DNA of 64,000 bases from Rana temporaria. Lineage: Eukaryota; Chordata; Amphibia; Anura; Ranidae. The stretch lies in assembly GCF_905171775.1 (NCBI RefSeq), contig NC_053494.1, positions 124,276,028-124,340,027 of the forward strand, in the 5' to 3' direction. A program made the position numbers and the translations under genes. Below the pieces are notes generated by a model. It was not told the origin of the DNA, did no database searches, and saw nothing but the letters and a program-made list of their open reading frames with translations. The number at the start of each line of letters is the position of its first letter. Position 1 is the first letter of the stretch. Positions 1 through 11,161 of the stretch are shown piece by piece.

Positions 1-227
1 CTATACCTGACGTGATTGTGATCTCCATAGATCCCTACAGACAACTCGATCACCTGTTTTATTTCAATTATTGGACATTTGTCCATCCTACTCACTGCAC
101 CAATCTTCTGATTGATGTTCATTCAACATTTTTGTTATAGACTTTGCAACGTTTTAATATCACATTGAACTTTGTTTTTGGCTACCTAATTTTTATTGGT
201 AGTTCTCGTATGTGCACATACACTATG
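1..227. other. Unassigned sequence before foldback copy
   Basis: I recognise no gene here. The sequence is AT-rich with no long open frame. It directly abuts a foldback element at 228 and may be the interrupted half of an older repeat that continues after 720. Confidence 0.4.
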
Positions 228-720
228 AGGCCCCATACACACGAGAGAATTTATCCGCGGATACGGTCTAGCGGACCGTTTCCACGGATAAATCCTCTCA
301 AAGATTTCCGCAGATTTCTATGCGATGGAGTGTACTCACCATCGCATTGAAATCCACGCGGAAATCCTCTGGCGATGACGTGTCGCGCCGTCGCAGCGAT
401 TATGACGCGGCGACGGGCGCGACGCTGTCATATAAGGAATTCCACGCATGCGTTGAATCATTGCGACGCATGCGTGGGATCCCTTCGGACGGATGGATTC
501 GGTGAGTCTGTACAGACCAGCGGATCCATCCGTTGGGATGGATTCCAGCAGATGGATTTGTTCTGCATGTCAGCGAATATCCGATCTGCTGGAATCCATC
601 CCAGGGGAGATATATCCGCGGATAAAGATCCGCTGGCGTGTACACACCATAGGATCTATCCGCTCAAACCCATTTGATGGGATTTATCTGCGGATGGATT
701 CTATGGTGTGCATGGGGCCT
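228..720. repeat. Foldback element, GGCCCC(A/G)TACACACGAG family (FB1)
   Basis: The ends AGGCCCCATACACACGAG and GTGTGCATGGGGCCT are inverted, and the interior is a long imperfect palindrome rich in GGAT/ATCC words (gcggata, ggatttat). Three relatives lie in the window, at 38135-38626, 40948-41435 and a diverged one at 42873-43329. It has no coding capacity, so it is a non-autonomous DNA element. The short ORFs in it are palindrome artefacts. Confidence 0.8.
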
Positions 721-2136
721 GAATGTTGCTGCCCCACAGGGTATCATACATTGTATTTCTTGAGTTTATTAGCGCTACATTTTTTGTTTTACTATATACC
801 GGATTTGTTTGTTTGTTTGTATGTAGCAGCTTATTTATTTCATTCGGAGTTAGCGCCGTTTTTTCTTTATTTTTAAGGATGATTAACAACATCCACTTTG
901 GAGATTTCAGTTCAGATGGTTTCCTCTTGTTTCCTCTTGTATCTATTGAATGAACTTCAAGTTGTCTTGCAGAAGTTTATGAAAGAAGATCCTTAAAGAA
1001 GTTTCTTACAGAAGTTTTAAGATCAGACGATGAAACGTTTAATTCTAAAAGAGATTGGAATAAGAAAAACATAATATTAATTATAAAGGTAAACTTTATA
1101 TACAAGGGCATGACTATGCCTACGATGACCATGAAATTTGTGTTTTAGGGACCTATCATGATTTTTTTTCTCATGGCCACATGTGCCAAAATGTTTACCT
1201 GTGTTAATACTAGTCAAAAACATGTTAATTCATATTATACACAGGGCTGGAAATTTGCATGGCCAACACAGGCAGTAGCATATGGACACTGGGCTGCAGG
1301 CGTAGGCACACAGTCACTCACAAATCATGCTGTTGATTGCCAGAAACATATTCTTATGTATAATAAAAGGCTATAGAATTACACCCTGACTGCCAGTGCA
1401 GTCTCTGGTATGATATTTACGGGTGTTGCCCCTGCACAGTTTGTGTATTTTTTGTTGATAGAATAGAGAACAATTTAGGGTTATAATCTATCTGAGGTGA
1501 TAGTCTAGCCAATGCTTTTTGACGTTGAATCTATATGTACTGTCACAGAGTGGGAAAACTGTCAACTAGTGCTGAACTGAAGTGTCAAAGGACATTTGGC
1601 CTGGTATAAATCTGATTACTGCATCATTATTTAAGAAAGAATGACTAGAGTGTAATTAAGCTGCCCCACAGTATCATCAGTCATATCTTCATTGAATTCA
1701 ACCATTGCATTGTATAAATGTTTTTTTTTTGTTTTGTTTTTCCAGCATTATTTTTATAATGTTGTTAATGCATATTTGAAAATAAAACATCATTACCTCT
1801 CTTATTTGGGAGTCATATTGTGTAAAGTGAAAATATAAAACATTGTTCAATGTAAAATTGGCTATAGGTCTACATGCAAGAGTTACTATTCAATATACCT
1901 GCATTCCTATATGACTTAAACTAGTCTTTTAAGCCGCCACTCTGCAAATCACAGCTTTATTGAACTGATACCATTATCACCAATAGGGACTTATGCTAAA
2001 TATCCACTTCAAAACCACAACTTGCCTTTAACTCTTTGTGACTCCACTGTGGTTCCACTATATTACGGAGACATATCTAGGCTGTGCTGTAATATTTCAG
2101 GTTCTTTAGCAACACAATACCATTCTTTACTGGACA
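721..2136. other. Unassigned AT-rich intergenic DNA
   Basis: I see no exon, RNA gene or recognisable transposon. A short (GTTT)n tract lies near 808-820. Open frames are all under 80 codons and resemble nothing I know. Confidence 0.4.
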
Positions 2137-2756
2137 CAATGCTGTATCTTGGCCTAGGCCAACAAGGCCCAGGCCTAGGGCAGCACTTTGCAGGGGGGCA
2201 GCACGAAAAGAGTCCCCGTCGGCTTGCGCTACACTGTTAGGCAAATTAGTCTAGCGCCCCTATAAAGCGGCCGCACTGCTTCCGGTAAGCAGGCGGCCGG
2301 CATTCCACAACTGTGGGGGGGGGGGGTGATTTCCAATTTTGACTGTGCTATCATCCTGGACCACAAACCTTCCTCTCTGTGCTATATGTTTCTGCTGCAC
2401 CATCTGCTTAAAGTAGAACTATAGGTAACACTTTTTTTTCATTTTGGATAGAGTAGGGGAGGGTTATAGCCCGTCAGTTTATTTTATATCATCCCTGTCC
2501 CATTGTCGAGATTCCCCTTGACTTGCTGCTCTATGGCCAACCAGGAAGTAAGAGGAAATCTATGCAAATTAAGGGAATCCATTGCACCCCCCCCCCCCCC
2601 AGGCCCTTAGAACTAGTGTCCCCACTGAAAAATTTCAGGGTGGGTTTTAAACAACACAGGGTGTGGCCTTGACAGGAAGGGGTAGGTCATATTTAAATTA
2701 GGGGGTGCGCGAGTTTAGTCAGGCCTAGGGCATCACAAAACCTAAATACACTACTG
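2137..2756. mobile_element. hAT-type non-autonomous transposon
   Basis: The left end CAATGCTGTATCTTGG matches the inverse of the right end (CAGTAGTGTATTTAGG read on the minus strand). The element is flanked by the identical 8-bp duplication ACTGGACA at 2129-2136 and 2757-2764. Both inner ends carry GGCCTAGG-type motifs. An 8-bp duplication with CA...TG ends is the hAT signature. There is no transposase ORF. G and C homopolymers near 2316 and 2587 are internal. Confidence 0.75.
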
Positions 2757-2764
2757 ACTGGACA

Positions 2765-3729
2765 CATAAGTGGGTATCACACTTATTAATACATGTCAGA
2801 TGATCTACCAGGAAACCTTCATTACCCCTTGGCAACCTTCGAGATTGTTTTGTACTGTTTTGTGTTGTTCAATTTCTGTAAGGTTCTGGAAAGCACACAT
2901 AAATGTCATTCCATGTCTAATTTTAAACTCATTTTTCATTAAACGTTTTTCATACTACACTGCTTGGTCTTATATTGCCTACTTTATACAGTTAGTACTC
3001 TACACCTTATTTTTTTTCCTATAATATATTTTAAGACTGGTTTAGTTAGACGTAGCCTATCATAGGAATTAAGCCAGGGAAGGAGATTTTAGAGCCAGTT
3101 TAGATGGACTGGGTCACAATCTATGGCATCCAGGTCTGTTTGTATGAGGACTTCATTAGTAGCATGGAATTTAGAAATCTGAGCAAGTTGGGTGGCTTGC
3201 TAACATGTGGTCACATTTGGAAGGCCCAGCCCAGATGCCAGTTTATGAGGATTGAGTGCCTAATGCTGGCCATACATTGATACGTTTTCTTCAATTAGCT
3301 AGCGGGATGATCTAAAAAACTAAATTAATTCCCCCAATGCCCACATATGAGGTGGATGTGGGAATCCTCCTTGCTGAGCTATTGTATTCTGACAGAGAGA
3401 CTCCTCTACACTGATCAACGGCTGCAGCCTATTGGTTGCATGTGGTTACTGAATGAAAATGTAACAGCAGTCCTGTTGGAGAGGAGTGGATCATTGGATC
3501 GACTACTCTTGAACAGGAACAGCCATAGATAGATGGAAATTCAGCCAGTCCCTGAGTGGGCTGAAATGCAGAAGTTGGCAGTGTCGAAGAATTAGCTAGG
3601 CATGGCATATACAGTAGGAATGGGAAAGTAGTGTTATGAAATAAGAGGAAGAAGAAGTTAGACGGGGCAGGTAGAAAAAAAGGTCTAGACTAGAGCTGGG
3701 AAGAGATCAAACTACAATTGTACATAATA
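2765..3729. other. Unassigned intergenic DNA
   Basis: I recognise nothing here: no long ORF and no inverted or tandem repeat that I can see. Confidence 0.4.
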
Positions 3730-3870
3730 CAATGGAACCTTGGATTACGAGCATAATCCGTTACAGGAGAATGCTTGTAATCCAAAGCACTCGCATATCA
3801 AAGGGAGTTTCCCCATAGAAGTCAATGTAAACTAAAATAATTAGTTCCACCAGATTTCAGTAAAATATTA
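3730..3870 (+). mobile_element. Tigger/pogo-like transposon end
   Basis: The motif CAATGGAACCTTGGATTACG, directly after a TA dinucleotide, followed by repeated 'cataatcc', 'gtaatcc' and 'actcgcatatcaaag' words, is the style of pogo/Tigger terminal repeats in vertebrates. I did not find a matching right end, so this is a fragment or solo end. Confidence 0.5.
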
Positions 3871-4462
3871 GCTTAATTGAAGCAGAAATTCAAGAGCATA
3901 AACAACCTTACAATTTTCAATAGTTGTGAAAAAATTATGCCAAGAGCAACTACTTTCCCCTCTCTCAGGGCAAGCTTGGCGGATCAGGCAGGATAGTCGT
4001 CTCTAATTCCCAGGGAATGACTGTAGGAGTTGAGTGGGATTACAGAGACATCTGGGCTTTTCTAACAAGTGCATTTGGACAACATTTACATAGCGATAAC
4101 CCATGTGAGTATCACTTAGGTAGGTGGTGACAGCAGTGCAGTGTAACAAAGAAGAAGCTATCTGTGAACAAGCTTTCAAAATGACTGTGCTTGTTAGCAG
4201 AATATAGTACATTGCCTCAATTATATTATGAAGTATAAGGTTCAAGGCAGAAGCAACAAGTTAGAGGGACCAAAATTAAAAGAAAACAAATGACTTACCA
4301 AGGAACATGAGGTTGCTTGGTGGGTGCAGACAACATATTGTATAAATATGAGAAGCTGGGTAAATGAGATATTATAACATAACAGGCAGCCAGATAGTAC
4401 TAAGCATGCCTCACAGGGCAATGTGATCATAATCGTCCTGTAGCAATTGATTACCAATATAG
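3871..4462. other. Unassigned intergenic DNA
   Basis: I see no coding exon. Part of it may be the interior of the Tigger-like fragment to its left, but no right terminal repeat is visible. Confidence 0.35.
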
Positions 4463-4684
4463 CATATGCACAGGGCTCAAAATTTCAAGTCTTGAGCCAC
4501 TAGCCAGGCCTCAAGGGTTACTCGCCACCAGTTTTCCTGTCCAACCCCTACCATGCCCCGCCTCTAATTCTGCCGCTAATCACGCCCTCATAAATTATCT
4601 CCTGAAATGACACTTAAATGTTTTATGCAGAATTAAGTTACAAAAATAAATATTAACAACTTCATCAGTTCCCCTCAGCACAGC

Positions 4685-4975
4685 CTCACCTGTGCCCATC
4701 AATGCAGCCTCACCTGTGCCCATCAATGCAGGCTCACCTGTGCCCATCAATGCAGTCTCACCTGTGCCCATCATTGCAGCCTCATTGTGCCCCACATTAC
4801 AGCCTCATTGTGCCCCCCATTGCAGCCTCATTGTGCCCCCCATTGCAGTCTCATTGTGCCCCCCCCCCAATGCAGACTCATTGTGCCCCCATTGCAGACT
4901 CATTGTGCCCCCATTGCAGACTCATTGCGCCCCCATTGCAGACTCACTGTGCTCCCATTACAGACTCACTGTGCC
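4685..4975. repeat. Minisatellite, 22-24 bp units
   Basis: Tandem units of the type 'ctcacctgtgcccatcaatgcag' grade into 'ctcattgtgccccccattgcag'. The proline/histidine/cysteine-rich ORFs across it in three frames are products of the repeat, not genes. Confidence 0.85.
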
Positions 4976-5000
4976 AGATCATGACAGGAGGAAGAGGAGA

Positions 5001-5262
5001 GCCACGGGATCACCGAGCGGTATATCCCGCTGTAACAGCTTACATTGAACTTTCCTCCGCTCTGTTCGCTCTCACACACAGCCCCGCCTCCTCCTAACCC
5101 GCGCCTGTAATAGACAGAACACCTCCTAGCATTGTATCCGCATTCTGTCTATTACAGGCGCGGGTTAGGAGGAGGCAGGGCTGTGTGTGAGAGCGAGCAG
5201 AGCAGAGGAAAGTTCAATGAAAGGCTGTTACAGGGGGCTATACCGCTCGGTGATACCACGGC
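5001..5262. repeat. Long imperfect palindrome
   Basis: Two arms of about 110-120 bp read as inverse copies, from gccacgggatcaccgagcgg on the left to ccgctcggtgataccacggc on the right. The centre is near 5130, around 'tgtctattacaggcgcgggt'. It lies inside the hAT-like element. The DNA could extrude as a cruciform. Confidence 0.8.
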
Positions 5263-5497
5263 TCTACCTTCATGCTCTCTGCCACGGGGTGAACAGTGGG
5301 AGAACAGCTCCCGATCAACCCCGCCGGCAGTGCTCGCCCCCCCCCCCCCCACTCCCAGGCAGCCCAGCTCCTCGCCAGACCTCATTTTCCACTCGCAAAA
5401 TGCGAGTAGGCGAGTGGAAAATTTGAGGTCTGATATGCATATGTTGATGTAAGGGTTCCTAAAGAGATGGTATTTAAAGCCATGGGAGGCTATCAGC

Positions 5498-5570
5498 CAG
5501 TGGCGTCTGGTGCTTAAAAAAAATTGGGGGGGCAAAAAAAAAAGACATCAATTGCAGCCTTACTGTGCCC
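5498..5570 (+). mobile_element. Possible hAT terminal fragment
   Basis: CAGTGGCGTCTGGTGCTTAA followed by A-rich then G-rich runs resembles the left end of a vertebrate hAT family. The inverse of such an end (GAGCACCAGCCACCACTG) closes the element at 21757-22934. No partner end was found. Confidence 0.35.
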
Positions 5571-6240
5571 ATCACAGTGAGGTGCTGACAAATCAATCCT
5601 ACACTCTAGTACAATCTTTCTAATTGCAGATTTTGAGCACACTCACTCACTAATAGCTGGATGGCTGACTTCCTCTCTCCTGCAGATTTAGGGCCAACTG
5701 AGCTCTCAGGCATATTCTTAAGTGCTATGGGGGACTCTTCATCCATGGTAGTCCCCCCAGTCCCACTCTGGCTCAGATAAATCTGAGGAACCACAATCAC
5801 CAACTTTCTCCACTAGAGATTCAAATCCACCCACAAACTTTTATGACCCCAGGTCAGACCTCTTCTCGTTCTCTTACCCTGCAAACTCACCTGATTGACC
5901 AGTAGTACCCGGCCTCTCTGGTACACTACTGGCAGTGGGGATGACAGAAGACTCTGTCTTCTCCAAAAAGAAACAAGATGCCATGTCTCTGCATTAGGCA
6001 TGTGAAGACAACCCCTCTTCCTTTCGAGTGAATCCTCGCCAAGTCAGTGCTTTCCCGTTGGGTGGTGGTGCAGTCTCTCACCTCACTGTATCTGGTCTGG
6101 TGAACTCCAGAGCTTCAGCACAGTAGCCTGTGTCCCAAACAACCATCAGGAGACTTGGTGGGAGATCACTGGGCACTAGATCAAGAATGAAATAAGAAAT
6201 AGAGGAACACCAACCATAGGATGGACTATGGGTGTCCTAA
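5571..6240. other. Unassigned intergenic DNA
   Basis: I recognise no gene or repeat here. It lies just upstream of the Penelope-like element and could include that element's 5' end. Confidence 0.35.
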
Positions 6241-6288
6241 GGTATTGCGGTGCCACGTCCTAACATAAGTGGAAGTTTTTAATTTTGA

Positions 6289-6495
6289 AGGAATAATGGA
6301 CTTTATAGGCACCAATGGTCAGCATCACTTGATGTCAACCCTATACAGTCTAATCTGACGAAACAACAAACCTTCTCAATTAGGAAATTAAAAAACCACC
6401 CAGACCTTACCATTAAACCCTCAGACAAGGGAGGTAACATTGTATTAATGACCAATACACAATATAAAAAAAATGTGTATGAACATCTTATCTAA
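6289..6495 (+). pseudogene. N-terminal part of Penelope ORF, frame-shifted from the main ORF
   Basis: This frame contains IKPSDKGGNIVLM (from 6412), the conserved region just before the reverse transcriptase in Penelope-like proteins. It ends at a TAA at 6493-6495. The main ORF, starting at 6473 in another frame, continues the expected protein. The shift therefore lies near the A-run at about 6467-6475, probably a one-base slip. Open since the stop at 6286-6288, with no obvious start codon. Confidence 0.6.
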
Positions 6496-8272
6496 CCGGT
6501 CTTGGTACCAAAAAATTGTAGAGATGTCAGTGACACAATATGCCAATGATTATAAATCACTGATAGGAGAAGCGTTTATGAAGGGTCTAATAGATCAGGA
6601 CACGTATGATTATCTCAATATTAAATTTCCACGGGCTCCAACCTTTTATGCCCTACCCAAGGTACATAAGAACCTTAAAGTGCCTCCTGGCAGACCCATT
6701 GTTTCAGGCATTGGGTCTATCACGGAAAATGCTAGCAGGTTCATTGACTTCTTCTTAACACCCCATGTCATCAGTTTACCGTCTTTTGTCAAAGACACAC
6801 TAGATTTTCTCAAACAAATCGAGGGCGTGCTTGTCCCTCCCGACGCCCTCCTCGTGACTTTGGATGTGGAGGCCCTGTACTCCAGCATCCCTCACGAGCA
6901 GGGCGTCGGGATGGCACGCACGTTCCTCATGGAACAAGACCATCATTCCTGGCCATTCAATGAGTTCATCTTGAAACTACTTTTATTTATTTTGACTCAC
7001 AATTGGTTTACTTTCAACGGTTCCCACTACCTCCAGGTACAGGGCGTGGCCATGGGCACTTGTTGCGCACCGGCCTACGCCAACCTGTACCTGGGGGGGT
7101 GGGAACGAGACATTTTTTCAGATGAACAGCTATCTATCTTTACCAACCAGACGGCAGTATGGCTTAGATACATCGACGATGTCTTTCTGGTTTGGACGGG
7201 TGACCTTGCATCCCTGACAGACTTCGTTGATGGTCTTAATTCCAATAACTATAACCTGAAGTTTACGGTGAACAGTCATCCCCGCAAAATATCCTTTTTA
7301 GATGTGGAGGTCTTCATTGACAGTGACAATTGTCTTGCATCTACCTTATATCGTAAGGAAACTGCGGGCAATACGATTTTACACTCAGATAGTGCACATG
7401 CAATCCCACTTAAAAGAAGTATACCATATGCACAATACCTCAGGCTGAGACGAAACTGCACACACGATGCAGACTTCAAATATCATGCCAACCAACTCAG
7501 GGACCGCCTTTTGGCACGGGGGTACTCAAAAACGCTTTTACGTAAGGCCTTCAATAAAACAATTCAACAACCTAGAAACACCCTTTTGCATAAAGTTCGA
7601 ACTATACAGGACCCTTTCATTTCTGTCAAGTTTATTACTAAATACTCTGACCAACAGGCCCAACTAAGAGAGGCACTCACCAAACACTGGCACATCCTAC
7701 GCGAGGATTCTATCCTCAGCAAGTATGTGGGTGAACGTCCAGAAATAGTATTTAGACGATCCACATCGCTTAGAGATCAACTTACATGCAGCCATTATGC
7801 CCCCAATAAACAAGAACTATCAACGGACAGGGGTATGTCGAGGTGTGGACACTGTGCCTTTTGTAAATATGTGATGATAGGCAGAGAATTTACTCTACCA
7901 AATGGTGAAAGATTTTCACCTAAGTTCAAGGCCGACTGTAATACCATGGGTGTAGTGTATCTTATGTCGTGTCTATGTGGCGTGTATTATGTCGGGAAAA
8001 CTATCCGACCTCTACGCCAACGAATAAGAGATCATGTATATTATTCCGCTAGCGGAAAAATTCTAACACCTGTCAGTCGGCACTTGGACCTCTACCACCG
8101 CTTTGACACATCCCCCGCCTCTTTCTTGGTTCTGGCTGTGATCACACGAGACCCAAGAGGAGGCGATTGGGATAAAAAGATCTTACAAAGTGAAACCAAG
8201 TGGATTGAAAGATTAAATGCCACCCAACCCCCAGGTATCAATGAGCTTCAAACATACAAATCATTTTTATAG
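6473..8272 (+). CDS. Penelope-like reverse transcriptase with C-terminal GIY-YIG endonuclease
   Basis: This 599-codon ORF encodes the polymerase and nuclease of a Penelope-like element. Early residues YALPKVHK (59-66) and PGRPIVSG (72-79) are family hallmarks. Motif A is LLVTLDVEALYSSIP (126-140), motif B is QGVAMGTCCAP (190-200), and the catalytic motif is YIDD (233-236). FLDVEV (275-280) follows the palm. A CGHCAFC cluster (458-464) precedes the nuclease, whose core is VVYL and YYVGKT (494-497, 505-510) with RQRIRDH after it. The first methionine is not the true start: the natural N-terminus lies in the frame at 6289-6495, so this copy is broken by a frameshift but otherwise open. It is a mobile-element gene, not a host gene. 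Confidence 0.9.
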   Translation: MCMNILSNRSWYQKIVEMSVTQYANDYKSLIGEAFMKGLIDQDTYDYLNIKFPRAPTFYALPKVHKNLKVPPGRPIVSGIGSITENASRFIDFFLTPHVISLPSFVKDTLDFLKQIEGVLVPPDALLVTLDVEALYSSIPHEQGVGMARTFLMEQDHHSWPFNEFILKLLLFILTHNWFTFNGSHYLQVQGVAMGTCCAPAYANLYLGGWERDIFSDEQLSIFTNQTAVWLRYIDDVFLVWTGDLASLTDFVDGLNSNNYNLKFTVNSHPRKISFLDVEVFIDSDNCLASTLYRKETAGNTILHSDSAHAIPLKRSIPYAQYLRLRRNCTHDADFKYHANQLRDRLLARGYSKTLLRKAFNKTIQQPRNTLLHKVRTIQDPFISVKFITKYSDQQAQLREALTKHWHILREDSILSKYVGERPEIVFRRSTSLRDQLTCSHYAPNKQELSTDRGMSRCGHCAFCKYVMIGREFTLPNGERFSPKFKADCNTMGVVYLMSCLCGVYYVGKTIRPLRQRIRDHVYYSASGKILTPVSRHLDLYHRFDTSPASFLVLAVITRDPRGGDWDKKILQSETKWIERLNATQPPGINELQTYKSFL

Positions 8273-10207
8273 TTGGTCACGTTGGTACCTTGTGGCTGAC
8301 ATTGATTTCTCCCAGGTTCCCCCCCAATAGATATTGCAGTATGGCTCTGCTCCCCTCCCTCCGCAGTGTATTGTGTATATTTTTCGATATACATTATACT
8401 CCATTAGATATACCTTTTTTTCCCCCCTGTTGTTTTTCTGCTATTGTAGTTTTGTTCTCTTTCTTATGTTCCTATGACTATCCACTTCCCTGCAGATATA
8501 CTTAAATGTCTAGACACAATTATGTATAAAAATATTGAATATGCTTGTATTACTCTATGCATGTCCTGCTTCACTTGGCAGCAATAATTCATGGCCACTC
8601 TCACCATGTACTGGCTGGTGGCGTGTTACTATGTACAATTTAATTTTGTTTATTGTCTTCCTCTTTTAGGAATTACTACTTTAAGTTTCTTTTACCCATG
8701 ACTCAGTTTGCCATAGCTGCTAGGACTGGCGCATCTGTTTTTTGGGTTTCATGGGGGGGTTGTGTACGGCCAGATAACCGCAGCGTATACTATGCTGCGG
8801 TTTGTTAGGGGATGGATGAGAGATTTTCGGCCTGACCTGTATTGTGTTGATGGCTATGCCATCGAATACGTGCAGTGCCGGTCCGACACGCCCCGCCTAA
8901 TCCCATTGGCGGAGCGTGTTCTTACACTCCTCCCCTTCCACGAGGACCGGCCCGGTTACTTGCGTTGGCTCTGGCAGGCGTCATCTGACGCCCATGGAGC
9001 TTGCGTTGACAGGGGATTGGCCCTCGTGATCTCTGGTCGGAACACGCGATGCGGAAGTCCCATCCGCTCACGTGATCGGAGACATGCAGGCTTATAATGG
9101 AGCAGGATCCCCAGAAAGCTGCACGTTTGCTCCCATAGACAGTGCGTGTGAGACAACAGGTGTACCTGGACATGGTAAGCACTCCTTCATGGGTCTCTTT
9201 CTTTTTCTTTTGGTAGCGGTGACTGGCATTATTGGCTATGTTTATAACAGCCCTCATTTAGACTGTCTTTTGTTTATTCATCCCTTCTCATACAGATACC
9301 ATCTTATACCACTACAGTTCTGTTCTAATGATCTGGTCCGGTTTTTACAATTTTTTGGATTTAACCCTTATGGGTATTTGCCTATTTTACTCAAAAAGGT
9401 GCAGTGTATATACATTATCGTGCACTGCTTCCTAACCTTTGAACCAGCCCTATACTGACTGTACCCTGTACTTTGGGTATGTATATCTGTTATTTTTTGA
9501 TTCGGGTTGCTATATGCATTTATACGTTGCATAAGCCCTATTTTCTTATTAGTACTATTTATTTCTTTATTTATCAGACCCTACTCCAGTTCAAACTTTG
9601 TCCGAAAAACTACACCTTTATCCACTTTGGTATCTGGAAATTGTTACCACATTGATCCAGAATTATCGTTGGAATTCTTACACATATACACATTTATTTT
9701 TTACCTATCATTGCTGATGGTAGGTTTATTATACTTTTTTATTTCTTTTATCATTATATAATCTCGTCTCTCTATACACACAAAATGGTTCACTCTCACT
9801 TTCTTACTGGTGATGTGTGGAGCTTCGCTATCATCTTTCCCTGACTCTATTACCACCGACAATTTGAGATATATATATATATATACTCTTTTCCTTTTCT
9901 TGCCGCACTATCTAGGCATATCCGTCATTACTCGCCACTTTTTCTATTCTGGCGAGGACGGTGTTATTTCTCAACACCTCTGATTAACTACGTGGGTATT
10001 TGGCATGTCCCTACACCTCCCTCACTTTGATCCCTTTTGTTGCACCGGTGGTTTGGCGGTTCTTGGCAATCTGAGTCATTGTTTATGGTGCTCTTTTGCA
10101 CAAGAAACACTATTTATTCTGATTCACAAAATATACAATGTTAAATTAAAATCTGAAACCAATAATAGTCTATGTTTTTTCCTTCCAGAAAGTATTCTTT
10201 TTAAGCT
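8273..10207 (+). other. Non-coding tail, probably 3' part of the Penelope-like element
   Basis: No coding exon is seen. The ORFs up to 128 codons have no recognisable motifs. A GC-richer block (8760-9130) is flanked by AT-rich DNA, and a short (TA)n tract lies at 9870-9886. Confidence 0.4.
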
Positions 10208-10243
10208 CCCGAAGAAGCAGTAACATGCGAAACATGTAGAGCA
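10208..10243 (+). ncRNA. Degenerate hammerhead-like motif
   Basis: The order CCGAAGA - GCA loop TGC - GAAA - CATGTAGAGC resembles the hammerhead layout (CUGANGA - stem II - GAAA - stem III) reported for Penelope-like elements. The first box is CCGAAGA instead of CTGANGA, so self-cleavage is doubtful. The stems are short. It is a candidate only. Confidence 0.3.
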
Positions 10244-10420
10244 TATGTATAAAAATACACAAATTGAAGCCTACGTTTGTTCACCAACTGTTGTTGTTGT
10301 CCCGTGTGGACTATCTGTGGTTTTTGTACAACCCCTATGGGTTATTAGCATTTCAGAGATATTCTATGCTTACTAATGTTTTTAATATAGTCAATTATAT
10401 GTTTTTTAATATTGTTTTTC

Positions 10421-11078
10421 TATATTGTAATTGTTGATTCAATTACCCAGGTTTAAGGGCACTAGATCAAACAGAGCCTCTCAGCAATGGTTGCAACGAC
10501 TCCAGGCCTTTACATTCACTGTTGCCCTACAGATAAGCCCACAGACTATCAAAATATGCTCAGACCCCTTCACAGTGCCCAGGGCCAAGCATCCCTTGTG
10601 CGCCAAACGCACACATGTGTCAGTGGGAACCTTCCCTTGTAGCTCTGCCAGCCAGTCTGGGTGCCCCCCAAACAGTAGCGCTTTTGTAGCCATTACAACC
10701 CGGTAGCCAAAGAACCTTATGAGCACCATTGTGCGGTGTACGCTCCATGTGTGCTATCTCTGGCCTGCCAATTCTCCATATTCTCTGTGCATGTGCCACC
10801 TCCAAACTCTGCTCTTTCTGGGCACCAGCAATGACTATCCACCTCTTTCAGGGACTCTTTGGTGCCAACCTCTTCCCCTGAGGCTTAGAACTCTCCCACC
10901 TGGGAGAAAGACAATCTTTTTTGTGATTCAGACTATTTATTAGCTTCCCAGCCATCAGGTCTGGGCACACCTCCCCAGTGTTTGGCAAGATTAAAAAATA
11001 GTTTTTAAAATTCCAGCAGGGAGCCAAGCGCAGAAAATAAACCAAGGAGCCAAAGTAATTATAAAAGTCACACTGGAC
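10421..11078. other. Unassigned intergenic DNA
   Basis: No gene is recognised. The block near 10868-10910 (cttcccctgaggcttag...) reappears inverted near 11755-11795, so this region and the one after 11162 may be two ends of one older repeat surrounding the hammerhead-like palindrome. Confidence 0.35.
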
Positions 11079-11161
11079 CGATTACATGGTTCAGGGTTTA
11101 ACCCCTTCCTCAGATAACACGCTTATCTGAGGAAGGGGTTAGACCCCGAAACATGTAATCG
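11079..11161. repeat. Head-to-head hammerhead-like inverted pair
   Basis: The two arms, 11079-11116 and 11123-11161, are near-inverse copies around a short centre. The right arm reads CTGAGGA - GGGG loop CCCC - GAAAC - ATGTAATC, which fits hammerhead core boxes with a 4-bp stem II. One extra A sits before the stem. The left arm, read on the minus strand, has the same layout with GAACC instead of GAAAC. Inverted pairs of this kind are typical of Penelope terminal regions. Confidence 0.5.

Larger units (their letters stand above)
4471..5432. mobile_element. hAT-like element carrying a minisatellite and a palindrome
   Basis: It starts CAGGGCTCAAAATTT and ends AAATTTGAGGTCTG, an imperfect inverted pair. 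The flanks share ATATGCA (CATATGCA at 4463-4470, ATATGCAT at 5433-5440), fitting an 8-bp hAT duplication with a small shift. It contains no transposase, only a minisatellite (4685-4975) and a long palindrome (5001-5262). Confidence 0.6.
6241..10420 (+). mobile_element. Penelope-like retroelement (boundaries approximate)
   Basis: The core is a reverse transcriptase plus GIY-YIG ORF (6473-8272), preceded by the element's N-terminal coding part in another frame (6289-6495). About 2 kb of AT-rich non-coding DNA follows, with a degenerate hammerhead-like motif near 10208. The leader 'gtgccacgtcctaacata' at 6250 recurs at 15603, suggesting a second remnant there. The right end is not firmly located. 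Penelope-like elements copy themselves by target-primed reverse transcription. Confidence 0.65.

Noticed and set aside
4692..5097. Pro/His/Cys-rich ORFs up to 131 codons
   Set aside because: All follow the period of the minisatellite in three frames.
9072..9458. 128-codon ORF downstream of the Penelope ORF
   Set aside because: No motif, poor composition, and not aligned with any known Penelope protein part.
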